Below are positions 23,231 to 31,585 of a DNA stretch of 64,000 nt, piece by piece (the first letter of the stretch is position 1; each line of letters starts with the position of its first letter). Source of the stretch: CBDBZX01 sp965213645 (GTDB lineage Bacteria > Deinococcota > Deinococci > Deinococcales > Trueperaceae); contig CBDBZX010000002.1 of the NCBI GenBank assembly GCA_965213645.1, positions 1,798,001 through 1,862,000 of the forward strand. Direction: 5' to 3'. The notes under the pieces are model-generated. The model searched no databases. It was not told where the DNA came from and saw only the letters and a list, made by a program, of their open reading frames with translations. Position numbers and translations under genes: made by a program.

Positions 23231-24674
23231 CTAGTTACTCGCCTCGTCATCCGCTAACCGCGCCGCCTCTTCCGCGAAAAAGCGGTACGAGGTATCGTCG
23301 GGCACGAGCGCCAAGGCGCGGCGGTAGTCGCTGGCGGAGGCGTTGTATTCGCCCCGGTCAAAGTGGATACGCCCGAGCCACGCCCAGGCGTCGGCGTAGG
23401 TTGAGCGGGCGGCGACGGCCTCTTCGAAGGCGGCTTGGGCCGCTTCTAGGTTCGCATTTTGATAGGCGGTGAGGCCCCGGTTGAAGGCGCTCGAGGCTTC
23501 CGTTCCGTAGCCGCTCTGGTTGCGAGCCAACTCTAAAAAGTACGCGGCGCGGGAGTCGTCCGGGTTGAGTTCGACCAGGCGCTCCCAAAAGGGTACGGCC
23601 TGCTGCGGTTTGCCCGCTTCTTGGTAGCTCCGCGCGGCCCAAGACGCCGCCTCTATGTATTGCGGATTCGCGCGGCTCGCCGTTGCGAAAGCGTCGCCCG
23701 CCGCCTCTAAGCTGCCTTCGTTGTAGAGGCGCATCCCTTCTTGAAAGGTCTGCACGGCTTCCGCGCCCCATTGGAGCTGGTCGTCTGCTCGCGCGATAAA
23801 GTAGCGAGCGCGGCTCTCTTGGGGGTCGAGCTCTAGGACGCGCTGCCAGTAATCTTTGGCCCTTTCAGAGTAACCTAGTTCCAAACTGGTGCGGCCCGCC
23901 CACACGAACGCCTGCTTTGTAGTCAGGATTGCTCTGCGCCGCCTCTTCAAAAAGAGCGAGCGCGTCCTCTAGGCGCTCCTCGTTGTAGGCTTGCAGACCC
24001 CGTTGGAACGCACCACCTGCGGCTGCGCCGAACTCCAACTGCGCCTCGGTCTGCGAGAGGTAGAACTGCACGCCCTCATCGTCTGGTGCGAGTTCGGCGG
24101 CGGCTTGCCAGTAAGGGAGCGCCCGCTCCGGCTCACCCTGCTCCAGATAGATGCGCCCGAGCCAGATGTTCGGCGTCGAACTTTGTGGCTCGAGCTCCAA
24201 GACCTCTTCGAAGTAGCCCGCCGCCCCCGCCAAGTCGCCCGCGTTATAGCGGGCGTAGCCGAGCTGCGTGCCCGCTTCAATCAAGCTCGCCAAGAGGTCC
24301 GCGTCTAATGTGCTGCCCGCCTCACCCGCCATATCTCCCGTTGCCTCTAAGTACCGCTGTCCGTAATCCCAAGCCCGCACGTCCCACGAGAGGTCGCTGT
24401 ACGTCTCGGTGAGGAAGCGGAGGACTTGGGGTGAACCGGGCGCTAACCTCAGCGCCCGCTCGCCCGCGCGAAGTGCCTCGCGCCAGAGCGGTTGGTCGGG
24501 GCTGCTGACGCTACCCGCGTAGGTCGCACGCGCCTCGTCAGCAGCAATCTGCGCTTCTTCTAAAGCGGTGAGCGCTTCGCCGCTGAGTTGCGCTTTGGTA
24601 GCCGCAAGGCTGCTTAGCGCGCCTAGCACAAGCAATACAAGGATAAGGACCTTTTTGTGTCTTGACAGACTCAT
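23231..24674 (-). pseudogene. TPR-repeat protein interrupted by a frameshift
   Basis: Two overlapping frames make one protein of about 480 aa. The first runs from ATG 24674 (signal peptide VLILVLLVLGALSSLAATKA) to about 23915. The second continues to 23231. TPR homology crosses the junction as NPDYK|QAFVWAGRTSLELGY. The break is at a run of three T on the plus strand (23916-23918); one base too many there would explain it. The protein has three or so ~80-residue super-repeats, each with two TPR-like units and a shared FxxGLxAYNxxxLExA...WxGRxxxExG pattern. It is probably a periplasmic scaffold. A TACAAT box 7 nt before the ATG suggests a leaderless mRNA. An assembly or sequencing error is as likely as a real mutation. 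Confidence 0.75.
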
Positions 24675-24751
24675 CTTTACTATTGTAGCGCTTTAACCGT
24701 GCACTGCGGTGTGATACGTGTGAAGTTTTTAACCCTGTCTCTACACACGCC

Positions 24752-25261
24752 TTAGCTAGCTGCCACCTTAGCAACCACGCTCTCGACGACCTCAGCTAAA
24801 GGTTGGTCGATGTCTATGTGTATGGCGTCGCCGGGATCAGGCTCTTCCAAGGCTTCAAACTGACTCTTGAGCATCTCGGTCTTCATGAAGTGACCCTCCC
24901 TCGCCTCCATGCGCTCTTGAATGAGATCTAAAGAGCCCTCCAAGTAGATAAAGCCCACCCTTCTGTCCGCCCTAAGCCGCTCCCGGTAGCGCTCTTTAAG
25001 CGCGGAGCAAGCGAGGACAAGTCCTCTATCTTCCGCTAGGTGCTCGTCTACGCTTTCACGCAGCCTCGTCAGCCAGGGCGCACGGTCACTGTCGTCAAGG
25101 GGTTCGCCGCGCGACATCTTCTCGACGTTCGCTTCGGGGTGAAAGTCGTCCGCGTCGAGAAAGTGCCAGCCCAGCGCCTCCGCGACGCGCCCGCCGACCT
25201 CGGTTTTACCCGAGCCGGAGACGCCCATCATGACGTAAACACGTTTTTTTTCTAAGTGCAC
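24752..25261 (-). CDS. gntK: Gluconokinase
   Basis: A 169-aa GntK-type small P-loop kinase that phosphorylates D-gluconate to 6-phosphogluconate. The P-loop is GVSGSGKTEVG at 13-23. It has LDADDFHPEANVEKMSRGEPLDDSDRAPWL-type substrate-binding residues, the LACSALKERYRERLR motif and EGHFMKTEML. I use the GTG at 25261 (VHLEKKRVYVMMG), because the frame's upstream extension to 25357 is not family-like and enters repeat-rich DNA. No other gluconate genes are seen nearby. Confidence 0.93.
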   Translation of the reverse strand: MHLEKKRVYVMMGVSGSGKTEVGGRVAEALGWHFLDADDFHPEANVEKMSRGEPLDDSDRAPWLTRLRESVDEHLAEDRGLVLACSALKERYRERLRADRRVGFIYLEGSLDLIQERMEAREGHFMKTEMLKSQFEALEEPDPGDAIHIDIDQPLAEVVESVVAKVAAS

Positions 25262-25370
25262 CACAGATAGGCGTAGTGTAGCACAGCCGATGGGTAAAGA
25301 AGTAGCCAGTAGCCGGACTTCAGTAGTCAGTACAGCGTTAAGCAAGTTCTGAAACATAACCTCTTAACTT

Positions 25371-25552
25371 GTCACCCCGAGCCTAGTCGAGGGGTCTCGC
25401 CTTGCGTTTCTCAGTCAGAGGAGTCAGCAAAGTCAGAGATTCTTCGACGGCGTCTATCCCTTCGGCAAGCTCAGGACAAGCCTGTAAAGGGCTTTGTGGA
25501 GTCTATCCCTTCGTTACCTCAGGACAAGCCTGTAAAGGGCTCAGAATGACAT
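25371..25552. repeat. CATTCTGAGC-type palindromic repeat cluster 1
   Basis: It has several units such as AGAGATTCTTCGACGG, the twice-repeated TCAGGACAAGCCTGTAAAGGGC (25472 and 25522 areas) and CAGAATGACATGA. The same words recur at 49065-49309 and 60250-60424, in either orientation. This is a non-coding dispersed repeat. It fills the 3' half of the gap before the ZIP gene; a promoter follows at 25686. Confidence 0.8.
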
Positions 25553-25685
25553 GACTTATTTCTTTATTTGACGCTGTAATCAGCCTAAAAGCAGGTGCTG
25601 AACTGCTGAATTCTGACCTTTGACTACCGTCTACTTTCCTTCATCCCCGCAGTAATCCCGACTATTCCCATCACTTTAATGCAAA

Positions 25686-25714
25686 TTGAAATCATAACGA
25701 TTCCGAATTATAGT
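25686..25714 (+). promoter_or_regulatory. Promoter with overlapping Fur/Zur-like operator for the ZIP gene
   Basis: TTGAAA (25686-25691), 17 bp, TATAGT (25709-25714). The spacer and -35 contain an imperfect 17-bp palindrome, GAAATCATAACGATTCC (25688-25704; 6 of 8 positions symmetric), in the 7-1-7 style of Fur-family boxes. This would put a metal transporter under metal repression, which is inference. The 5' leader to the GTG at 25840 is about 120 nt. Confidence 0.5.
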
Positions 25715-25839
25715 AACTGAGTCGTGTTTGTAGGTCGCTCGTAGGTCAACCTAACTGCTAAGCCCTCGAGCATAGACTCGAGCCGTAAACCCACCTAGAG
25801 AACTAGACGAGCATCAGAGGAGCACCCAGAGGAGCAAAC

Positions 25840-26583
25840 GTGGATATTTCGGTCTGGACGGTACTTTTTTACGCTTCACTCACCGCAGTCGCCACGGGTT
25901 TGGGCGCACTTCCCTTCTTCTTCATCCACGACGTCTCAAACCGCACTTTGGGCCTCGCTAACGCCGCCGCAGCCGGGCTCATGCTCGCGGCGAGCTTTAA
26001 CCTCATCTATGAGGGCTTGTCCTACGGGATGCCCCGCGTCGTGCTCGGTATCCTCCTGGGACTCGCCTTTATCGTCGTCACGCGGTGGCTCTTAGAGCGG
26101 CGCGGCGGCGAGCCCGACATCGGTCAGTTGCACGGCGCGGGCGCACTGCGGTCACTCCTCATCGTCGGGGTGATGACGCTGCACTCCTTTGCCGAAGGGA
26201 TCGGCGTGGGGGTTTCGTTCGGTGGCGGGGAGGCGTTCGGCGTCTTTATCACGGCGGCGATTGCGCTCCATAACGTCCCGGAAGGTTTGGCAATTTCACT
26301 CGTGCTCGTCCCCGAAGGGGTCTCAGCGACGCGGGCCGCCTTTTGGAGCGTCGTCTCGAGCCTGCCCCAGCCCCTTCTAGCCGTCCCCGCTTACCTCTTC
26401 GTGGAGGTCTTCGAACCCGTCTTGCCCGTCGGCTTAGGCCTAGCGGCTGGCGCGATGATCTGGATGGCGTTTTCTGAACTTCTGCCCGAGTCGCTCGAGA
26501 ACGCACCGGGGAACTCCGTAGGCATCGTCGTTACGGTCGCCGTCGCTGCGATGACTGTTTTTCAGGTTGTTCTAGCGGGCTAA
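25840..26583 (+). CDS. ZIP-family metal transporter
   Basis: A 247-aa membrane protein with eight predicted helices that imports divalent metal (typically zinc). The metal-binding helices carry HSFAEGIGVGVSF (TM IV) and HNVPEGLAISL (TM V), the binuclear-site His/Glu signature. Length matches the GufA/ZupT branch. GTG start with an AGAGGAGC Shine-Dalgarno. The upstream promoter overlaps a Fur/Zur-like palindrome. It is monocistronic. Confidence 0.92.
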   Translation: MDISVWTVLFYASLTAVATGLGALPFFFIHDVSNRTLGLANAAAAGLMLAASFNLIYEGLSYGMPRVVLGILLGLAFIVVTRWLLERRGGEPDIGQLHGAGALRSLLIVGVMTLHSFAEGIGVGVSFGGGEAFGVFITAAIALHNVPEGLAISLVLVPEGVSATRAAFWSVVSSLPQPLLAVPAYLFVEVFEPVLPVGLGLAAGAMIWMAFSELLPESLENAPGNSVGIVVTVAVAAMTVFQVVLAG

Positions 26584-26762
26584 AGTATCGTTTGCTTTTC
26601 CTGTTGCGAAGTTTTTTGGAAAACAAGCTGAGATGCTGAGGCGCTGAAAAGCTAACGACTCATAGCGAAAACTCCGAGCTACCTCTTCACTCATCCTTCA
26701 GCACTTCTTAATACCACCTTCTCACTCAGTCTATTTGTGCGAACTAGGCTACACTTAGGGCT

Positions 26763-27257
26763 GTGGCTGACATACCCAAACCGCGACAGGAAAGAAAGGG
26801 TGAGGGGACCCAGCGGTTGGTGCAGTTCAACGACCTCGCCGAGCGCATTATCGCGATGGCGGTTGTTGTCATGCTCATCGTCGCCTCGGCGCTCATCTTG
26901 TGGGAAAGCGGCGTGGAGCTGTGGCGCGGCCTCAGCGGGGCGGACGACTACTCGCTGACAACCGTTTTATCCGACATCCTCTTGGCCCTGATGATCGCTG
27001 AAATCATCGGCACGGTCAGCTCATTTTTGCGCGACGGGGCCTTCAACCCCATCCCTTTTCTCGTGGTCGGCATCATCGCGAGCGTGCGGCGGCTCTCCGT
27101 CATTAGCGCCGAGAGCACCGAACTGCTGAGTTCGGGCCGAGAGTTGCCCCTGTTTCTCATCGCTGAACTTGGCGTGCTCGCTTTCACGATTGCGGTCTGC
27201 GCCTGGTCAATCAGCATTTTGCGCGGTCAAACGTCTCGGCGAACCCAAGAGGTTTGA
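26763..27257 (+). CDS. PsiE-like membrane protein
   Basis: A 164-aa protein with four predicted helices: AERIIAMAVVVMLIVASALIL, TVLSDILLALMIAEIIGTV, FLVVGIIASVRRLSVI and LIAELGVLAFTIAVCAWSI. Its order and the conserved AEIIGT...VVGIIASVRRLSV region fit the PsiE (phosphate-starvation-inducible E) family, whose function is unknown. GTG start; TACACT (26750-26755) ends 7 nt before it, suggesting a leaderless mRNA. Confidence 0.78.
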   Translation: MADIPKPRQERKGEGTQRLVQFNDLAERIIAMAVVVMLIVASALILWESGVELWRGLSGADDYSLTTVLSDILLALMIAEIIGTVSSFLRDGAFNPIPFLVVGIIASVRRLSVISAESTELLSSGRELPLFLIAELGVLAFTIAVCAWSISILRGQTSRRTQEV

Positions 27258-27341
27258 CCTCGAGCCTCACATCACCTTGACCCCACGCGCCAAGATAGGC
27301 TAGGGTAGAGAGCGGTCTATTTGAGACGGTAAGGAACCCCT

Positions 27342-28649
27342 ATGTTTGAGAGTTTAGGCGACAGACTACAAGGCGTATTCGATTCACTGCGCGGACGCGG
27401 CAAGCTGACCGAGGCCGAGGTTAAGACGGCTCTGCGTGAGGTGAGGATAGCTCTGCTCGAGGCGGATGTGAATTTAGAGGTCGCCAGAGACTTCACCAAG
27501 CGCGTCCAGGAAAAAGCGACGGGCTCCGAAGTCCTGATGTCCTTGCAGCCCGAGCAGCGCGTGATTTCAATCGTTCACGACGAGTTGGTGGACATTCTAG
27601 GCGGCAAGGCCGCGCAACCCAACTTAGGCAGCGAGCAGAACGTGTGGATGCTCATGGGCCTCCAGGGTGCAGGTAAGACGACCACGGCGGGTAAGCTCGC
27701 GTACAAATACAAAGCGCAAGGGCGCAGACCGCTCCTCATCGCGGCGGATACACAGCGCCCGGCAGCCCGTGACCAGCTCCGCGTCTTGGGTCAGCAGATA
27801 GGCGTTCCTGTCTTAGAAGTCGAGGACGACGAGACACCGCAGCGCACCAAAGAACGGCTGCAAGCCTACCTCAAAACCAACTACCGTGACCTCATCATCG
27901 TGGATACGGCGGGGCGTTTGCAAATTGATGAAAACCTGATGGACGCGCTGGCCGACCTCAAAGAGGTGTTGCAGCCTAACGAAGCGATGCTCGTGGTGGA
28001 CTCCATGACCGGGCAGCAGTCCTTACCCGTCGCCACCGCCTTCGACGAGCGCGTGGGCGTCTCCGGCCTCATCATGACCAAGCTCGACGGGGACGCGAGA
28101 GGTGGCGCAGCCCTGTCCGCTAAACACGTTACGGGCAAGCCCATCTACTTTGCGGGGATGAGCGAGAAAATAGATGGGTTGGAGCCCTTCTACCCGGACC
28201 GCGTGGCGGGCCGCATCCTCGGTATGGGCGACGTGATGACGCTCATCGAGAAGGCGAAATCGCTCGAGGGCGACGACGACGAAATTACGAGCATCAAAGA
28301 CTTCACGCTTCAGGACATGCTCACGCAGATGCAGAAGATCAAGCGCATGGGCTCGTTCACCGATATTCTCAAGATGATCCCCGGCGCGAGCAAGATGTTG
28401 GGCGGTGCAGAGATTGACGAAGGCGAAATCGCCCGCATCGAAGCGATTATCTCCTCTATGACCGAGAAAGAGCGGCGCAGGCCCAAGGTCTTGAACGCGA
28501 GCCGCCGCAAGCGCATCGCGGCAGGCTCAGGCACATCTGTTCAGGACGTGAACCGCCTGATGAAGAACTACGAACAGATGAAGAAGATGATGAAAAAGAT
28601 GGGCCGCCAAGCGCCCGGTAGGGGTGCGGGGCGCAGCTTAGGGCGCTAA
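27342..28649 (+). CDS. ffh: Signal recognition particle protein Ffh
   Basis: A 435-aa SRP54-type GTPase that binds 4.5S RNA and delivers signal-sequence nascent chains to FtsY. The N domain is at 1-90. The G domain has GLQGAGKTTTAGKLA at 106-120, DTQRPAARDQL, VDTAGRLQIDE and TKLDGDARGGAALS. The Met-rich M domain has the RNA-binding GSGTSVQDVNRLMKNYEQMKK. AAGGAA SD precedes the ATG. It heads the conserved ffh-rpsP-khpA-rimM-trmD gene order. Confidence 0.97.
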   Translation: MFESLGDRLQGVFDSLRGRGKLTEAEVKTALREVRIALLEADVNLEVARDFTKRVQEKATGSEVLMSLQPEQRVISIVHDELVDILGGKAAQPNLGSEQNVWMLMGLQGAGKTTTAGKLAYKYKAQGRRPLLIAADTQRPAARDQLRVLGQQIGVPVLEVEDDETPQRTKERLQAYLKTNYRDLIIVDTAGRLQIDENLMDALADLKEVLQPNEAMLVVDSMTGQQSLPVATAFDERVGVSGLIMTKLDGDARGGAALSAKHVTGKPIYFAGMSEKIDGLEPFYPDRVAGRILGMGDVMTLIEKAKSLEGDDDEITSIKDFTLQDMLTQMQKIKRMGSFTDILKMIPGASKMLGGAEIDEGEIARIEAIISSMTEKERRRPKVLNASRRKRIAAGSGTSVQDVNRLMKNYEQMKKMMKKMGRQAPGRGAGRSLGR

Positions 28650-28679
28650 GGGTGTACACTGGAGCAGGTACACCCTTAG
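28646..28679 (+). terminator. Hairpin at the ffh stop codon
   Basis: CTAAGGGTGTAC (28646-28657) and GTACACCCTTAG (28668-28679) form a perfect 12-bp stem that includes the TAA stop. No T-tract follows, so it could be a weak terminator, an mRNA-stabilising stem or a repeat relic. The right arm (AGCAGGTACACCC.TAGAGGCGG) recurs at 19704-19723. Confidence 0.5.
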
Positions 28680-28855
28680 AGGCGGCTAGCGGGAGCGTCC
28701 ACTTCGTGGGAGGCAAGCCGATCCACGCGACGCACTAGCTACCTCGAACGCATATTCAAAGACGATAGCTGCGTGATACAAGCGCAGCAGCTACGAAAGA
28801 CAAACTGTTTCCACGAGGACGACGCCTTTAATCTAAGAAAAAAGAAAGAGATATC

Positions 28856-29158
28856 ATGGTAAAGATTCGCTTAACGCGCATTGGCGCGAAAAAGAACCCC
28901 CACTACCGCGTAGTCGTCACCGACGCTCGTAAGAAGCGTAGCGGTGACTACATCGAGTCGTTAGGCTACTACGACCCGCGCGAAAAGAGCGAGACCCCGC
29001 TCAAAATTGATGTCGAGCGGGCTGAGCACTGGCTCTCGCAGGGTGCACAGCCCACAGGCGCAGCCGTGCGTCTCTTGGAGAAGTCTGGCGTGAGCATGGG
29101 TAAAGTTGAAGCCAAACGCGCCGCCTCTTACGAGGCGCGAACCCAAGCGAGCGCGTAA
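28856..29158 (+). CDS. rpsP: 30S ribosomal protein S16
   Basis: A 100-aa S16. It begins MVKIRLTRIGAKKNPHYRVVVTDAR and contains YIESLGYYDPREKSE, both diagnostic. It ends in a short Lys/Ala tail. It is the first gene of the tight rpsP-khpA-rimM-trmD run, 206 bp after ffh. AAAGAGAT upstream serves as the ribosome site. Confidence 0.98.
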   Translation: MVKIRLTRIGAKKNPHYRVVVTDARKKRSGDYIESLGYYDPREKSETPLKIDVERAEHWLSQGAQPTGAAVRLLEKSGVSMGKVEAKRAASYEARTQASA

Positions 29159-29168
29159 CCCTTAAACG

Positions 29169-29399
29169 ATGCCCCTAGAACTCGTCACCTTCACCTTACA
29201 AAACCTCGTCGAAGAGCCCGACAAGCTCCACGTCGAGGCGCGAACCGACGCACGCGGCGTCCACATCGAGATTCGCTGCGCGGAAGGTGACGCGGGGCGC
29301 ATCATCGGGCGCGGCGGACGCCTCATCAACAGCCTGCGTACGCTGGCGCGGGCGGCGGCTGACGGGCGGCAGCGGGTTGATATTCACCTTATAGACTAG
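29169..29399 (+). CDS. khpA: KH-domain RNA-binding protein KhpA
   Basis: A 76-aa single KH domain (YlqC/KhpA family) with the GxxG loop in AGRIIGRGGRLINSLRTL. It is found between S16 and RimM in many bacteria and acts as an RNA chaperone/regulator, often with KhpB. It starts 10 bp after rpsP, and its stop codon overlaps the rimM GTG by 1 base. Confidence 0.95.
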   Translation: MPLELVTFTLQNLVEEPDKLHVEARTDARGVHIEIRCAEGDAGRIIGRGGRLINSLRTLARAAADGRQRVDIHLID

Positions 29400-29908
29400 T
29401 GGCACTCGAGCCACCTGAAGACGCAATTCTCCTCGGCAGGTTGGGCAAAACCTTTCAACTCGCCGGGGGGCTTCGTTTTTATGGGCTGGGTCAGGCGGAG
29501 GCGGACGCGATTTTTAAGCTCGAGCGCGTCTTCATCACCAGCTTAGGCGAGCGCAGACTTACGCAGGCGCGGCGCATCGGCGACCAGACAGTGCTCTACC
29601 TCTCGGGCGTCACCAAAATTGAACAAGCCAAACCGCTCGTCAACGAAGAGGTCTACGCAAGGGTTGAAAACCTCCCCGAGCCCGAAGAGGGTTTTTATTT
29701 AGAGCTACTCCTAGACCTCCCCGTTCAGGTGGACGGACAGCCTTTTGGAGAGGTCGCCGATGTGATTTCCGCAGGCTTTCAAGACCTCTTGGTCATTGTG
29801 AGGGGCGAGCAGGAGTTTTTAGTTCCGCTCCAAGCGGATTATGTGGAATTAGGTGAAGAGGTCATCACCATAGAGAACGCCCCTGAGGGGCTCCTTTCGC
29901 TCGAGTAA
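29399..29908 (+). CDS. rimM: Ribosome maturation factor RimM
   Basis: A 169-aa RimM that assists 30S head assembly and binds S19. The N-terminal RimM domain has ILLGRLGKTFQLAGGLRFY; the C-terminal PRC barrel has GEVADVISAGFQDLLVIVRG, EFLVPLQADYV and a TIENAPEGLL tail. GTG start overlapping the khpA stop (TAGTG), so translation is coupled. Confidence 0.95.
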   Translation: MALEPPEDAILLGRLGKTFQLAGGLRFYGLGQAEADAIFKLERVFITSLGERRLTQARRIGDQTVLYLSGVTKIEQAKPLVNEEVYARVENLPEPEEGFYLELLLDLPVQVDGQPFGEVADVISAGFQDLLVIVRGEQEFLVPLQADYVELGEEVITIENAPEGLLSLE

Positions 29909-29920
29909 CCCGCTGCCTAC

Positions 29921-30670
29921 ATGAAATACACCGTCCTCACCCTCTTCCCCGACCTCTTGCGCCCGTGGACCGAGGAGGCCCTCATAGGCCGCGCCGTCAA
30001 AAACGGCCACCTCAGCTTCGATCTGCGCGACTTGCGGGGCTACGCGACGGGCAAACACCGCAACGTGGACGACACGCCTTATGGCGGCGGCGCGGGCATG
30101 GTCATCCGGGTGGACATCGCGGCGCAGGCCATCGCGGACGTGCGGCGGAGTGAACTACCGCCTGATGAAGTTATCTTGCTCTCCCCTGCGGGTGAACCGT
30201 TTACGCAGAAGATGGCTGAGGAATTCGCGTCGAAAAATCACCTCTGTTTGCTCTCTGGACGCTACGAGGGGTTTGACTCGAGGGTCGAACCTCTCGTTAC
30301 CAGAGAGGTCAGCATAGGCGATTATGTGCTGATGGGCGGCGAGGTTGCGGCGTTAGCGCTGATCGAGGCCACAGCAAGGCTCGTACCGAGCGTCTTGGGT
30401 GACGCGCAAAGCCATGAACAGGACTCGTTTTCAACCGGACTTCTGGACTACCCCGAGTACACGCGACCTGCAGAACACAGAGGCGTCGGTATCCCCGAAG
30501 TCTTGACGAGTGGACACCATGCGAAGATCGAAAGGTGGCGGCGGGAGCAGGCGTTGGAGCGCACCTTGGAGCGGAGGCCGGATTTATTGGAGCACGCCGA
30601 CTTGAGCGATAAAGACAAGGCGTTTTTAGAGACCTTGTATCCACAGACCAAAAAAGAAGGCGACGCTTAG
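29921..30670 (+). CDS. trmD: tRNA (guanine37-N1)-methyltransferase
   Basis: TrmD (249 aa) methylates G37 next to the anticodon and prevents +1 frameshifts. The SPOUT knot SAM-binding region has LLSGRYEGFDSRV and SIGDYVLMGGEVAALALIEA, with HEQDSF and the TRP family element PEYTRPAEHRG. It closes the ribosomal cluster. The usual next gene rplS (L19) is absent; a dispersed repeat and a minus-strand gene follow. Confidence 0.97.
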   Translation: MKYTVLTLFPDLLRPWTEEALIGRAVKNGHLSFDLRDLRGYATGKHRNVDDTPYGGGAGMVIRVDIAAQAIADVRRSELPPDEVILLSPAGEPFTQKMAEEFASKNHLCLLSGRYEGFDSRVEPLVTREVSIGDYVLMGGEVAALALIEATARLVPSVLGDAQSHEQDSFSTGLLDYPEYTRPAEHRGVGIPEVLTSGHHAKIERWRREQALERTLERRPDLLEHADLSDKDKAFLETLYPQTKKEGDA

Positions 30671-30689
30671 CGCCGCCTAATGTAGCAAT

Positions 30690-30785
30690 TACTGAGTTCG
30701 AATTACGCAGATATCATCCCCGAAAGTGCGTTCTATACGCTGCGTTATCATCTCAGATTGGCCTAAACCAGATGATACCTGCTAT
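30690..30785 (-). repeat. Dispersed hairpin element, copy D
   Basis: A degenerate copy with GCAGATATCATC (30708-30719) and the opposite arm GATGATACCTGC (about 30771-30782), preceded by AAACCA. The TGTCTC/GAGACA sections have decayed. It separates the convergent trmD and ompH genes and could act as a two-way transcription end. Confidence 0.7.
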
Positions 30786-30787
30786 CT

Positions 30788-31285
30788 CTAGCCACCCGCA
30801 CTGACACGCTCAATCACCTCTTGTGTGATGTTGGGGAAGCCTTCAGCCGCGTAGACGACCAACGCCGAACTCGCAGCCACGCCTTGGTTGAGCACCAGCG
30901 TGTAGCCGTTCGCCTGAGCGATCTCTTGGATAATCGCGTCTACCGCCTCTTCTGCGGGTTGGATGATCGCTTGGATCTCCTCGCGGTAGCGCGCTTGCGT
31001 CTCCTGATAGGTGCGCTGCGAGAGGTCCAAGGTGCTGCGCTCCTCGGCGGTCAGCTCTTCGCCCGCGTTGAGCCTCTCCAAAAGGGGCGCGACGTTCGTT
31101 TGAATCTCCTCAAGTTCGGTTCTGGCCTGCTCCTCTAGCTGCTGCGCCTCTGCTCCAGACGGATGCGCCGCTAAAACCGCGCCCGCATCGACAAAGGCGA
31201 TATTGAGAGGTCCATCTTGCGCTGCGCTAAGCGCGAAGAGGGAGAGGATACTTACGAGTAAACTAATGGGTAAAAATCGCTTCAT
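30788..31285 (-). CDS. OmpH/Skp-family periplasmic chaperone
   Basis: A 165-aa protein with a signal peptide (LPISLLVSILSLFALSAAQ). An OmpH/Skp body follows: LNIAFVDAGAVLAAHP, a long charged coiled coil (QLEEQARTELEEIQTNV to about 110), and the C-terminal VDAIIQEIAQANGYTLVLNQG. Skp trimers hold unfolded outer-membrane proteins, which fits a diderm envelope. TATACT ends 6 nt before the ATG (31292-31297 on the minus strand), so the mRNA is probably leaderless. Confidence 0.88.
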   Translation of the reverse strand: MKRFLPISLLVSILSLFALSAAQDGPLNIAFVDAGAVLAAHPSGAEAQQLEEQARTELEEIQTNVAPLLERLNAGEELTAEERSTLDLSQRTYQETQARYREEIQAIIQPAEEAVDAIIQEIAQANGYTLVLNQGVAASSALVVYAAEGFPNITQEVIERVSAGG

Positions 31286-31572
31286 GAAGGCAGTATACCT
31301 AGGGATAAATGAGAATGCACCCTCTCAAAAACGAGGTTCGTCTTCACGATATGTTTAGGTCAGGAGACGCTGGTTGGGCTCTCGTAGCCGGGATAGAAAA
31401 GAGGCGAAGAAGCATTTCAGCCGGTCAGCGCTTCAACTTGTCAGGCTTTGAGATTTTGCTGATTAGCTAAAACGCTGAGAGGCTATGGCTAGGAAGCATA
31501 CTGTCAGTGACAAACGTACCTCCGGGGCCCTAAATGCCCAAAATCACACGTGGTTGACACCCTCTTCAAACC

Positions 31573-31578
31573 TATAAT
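31573..31578 (+). promoter_or_regulatory. -10 box of the prepilin peptidase gene
   Basis: Consensus TATAAT ends 7 nt before the ATG at 31586, giving a leaderless start. A perfect TTGACA lies at 31554-31559, but the spacing is only 13 bp, too short for a standard sigma-A promoter; the -35 may be unused. Confidence 0.6.
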
Positions 31579-31585
31579 GCCCTCT

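Noticed and set aside
25371..25552. Clustered repeats considered as a CRISPR array.
   Set aside because: Units vary in length and orientation, and no regular spacer-repeat period exists.
28646..28679. Treating the ffh hairpin as a strong terminator.
   Set aside because: No T-tract follows, and ffh may read through to rpsP; kept only as a weak call.
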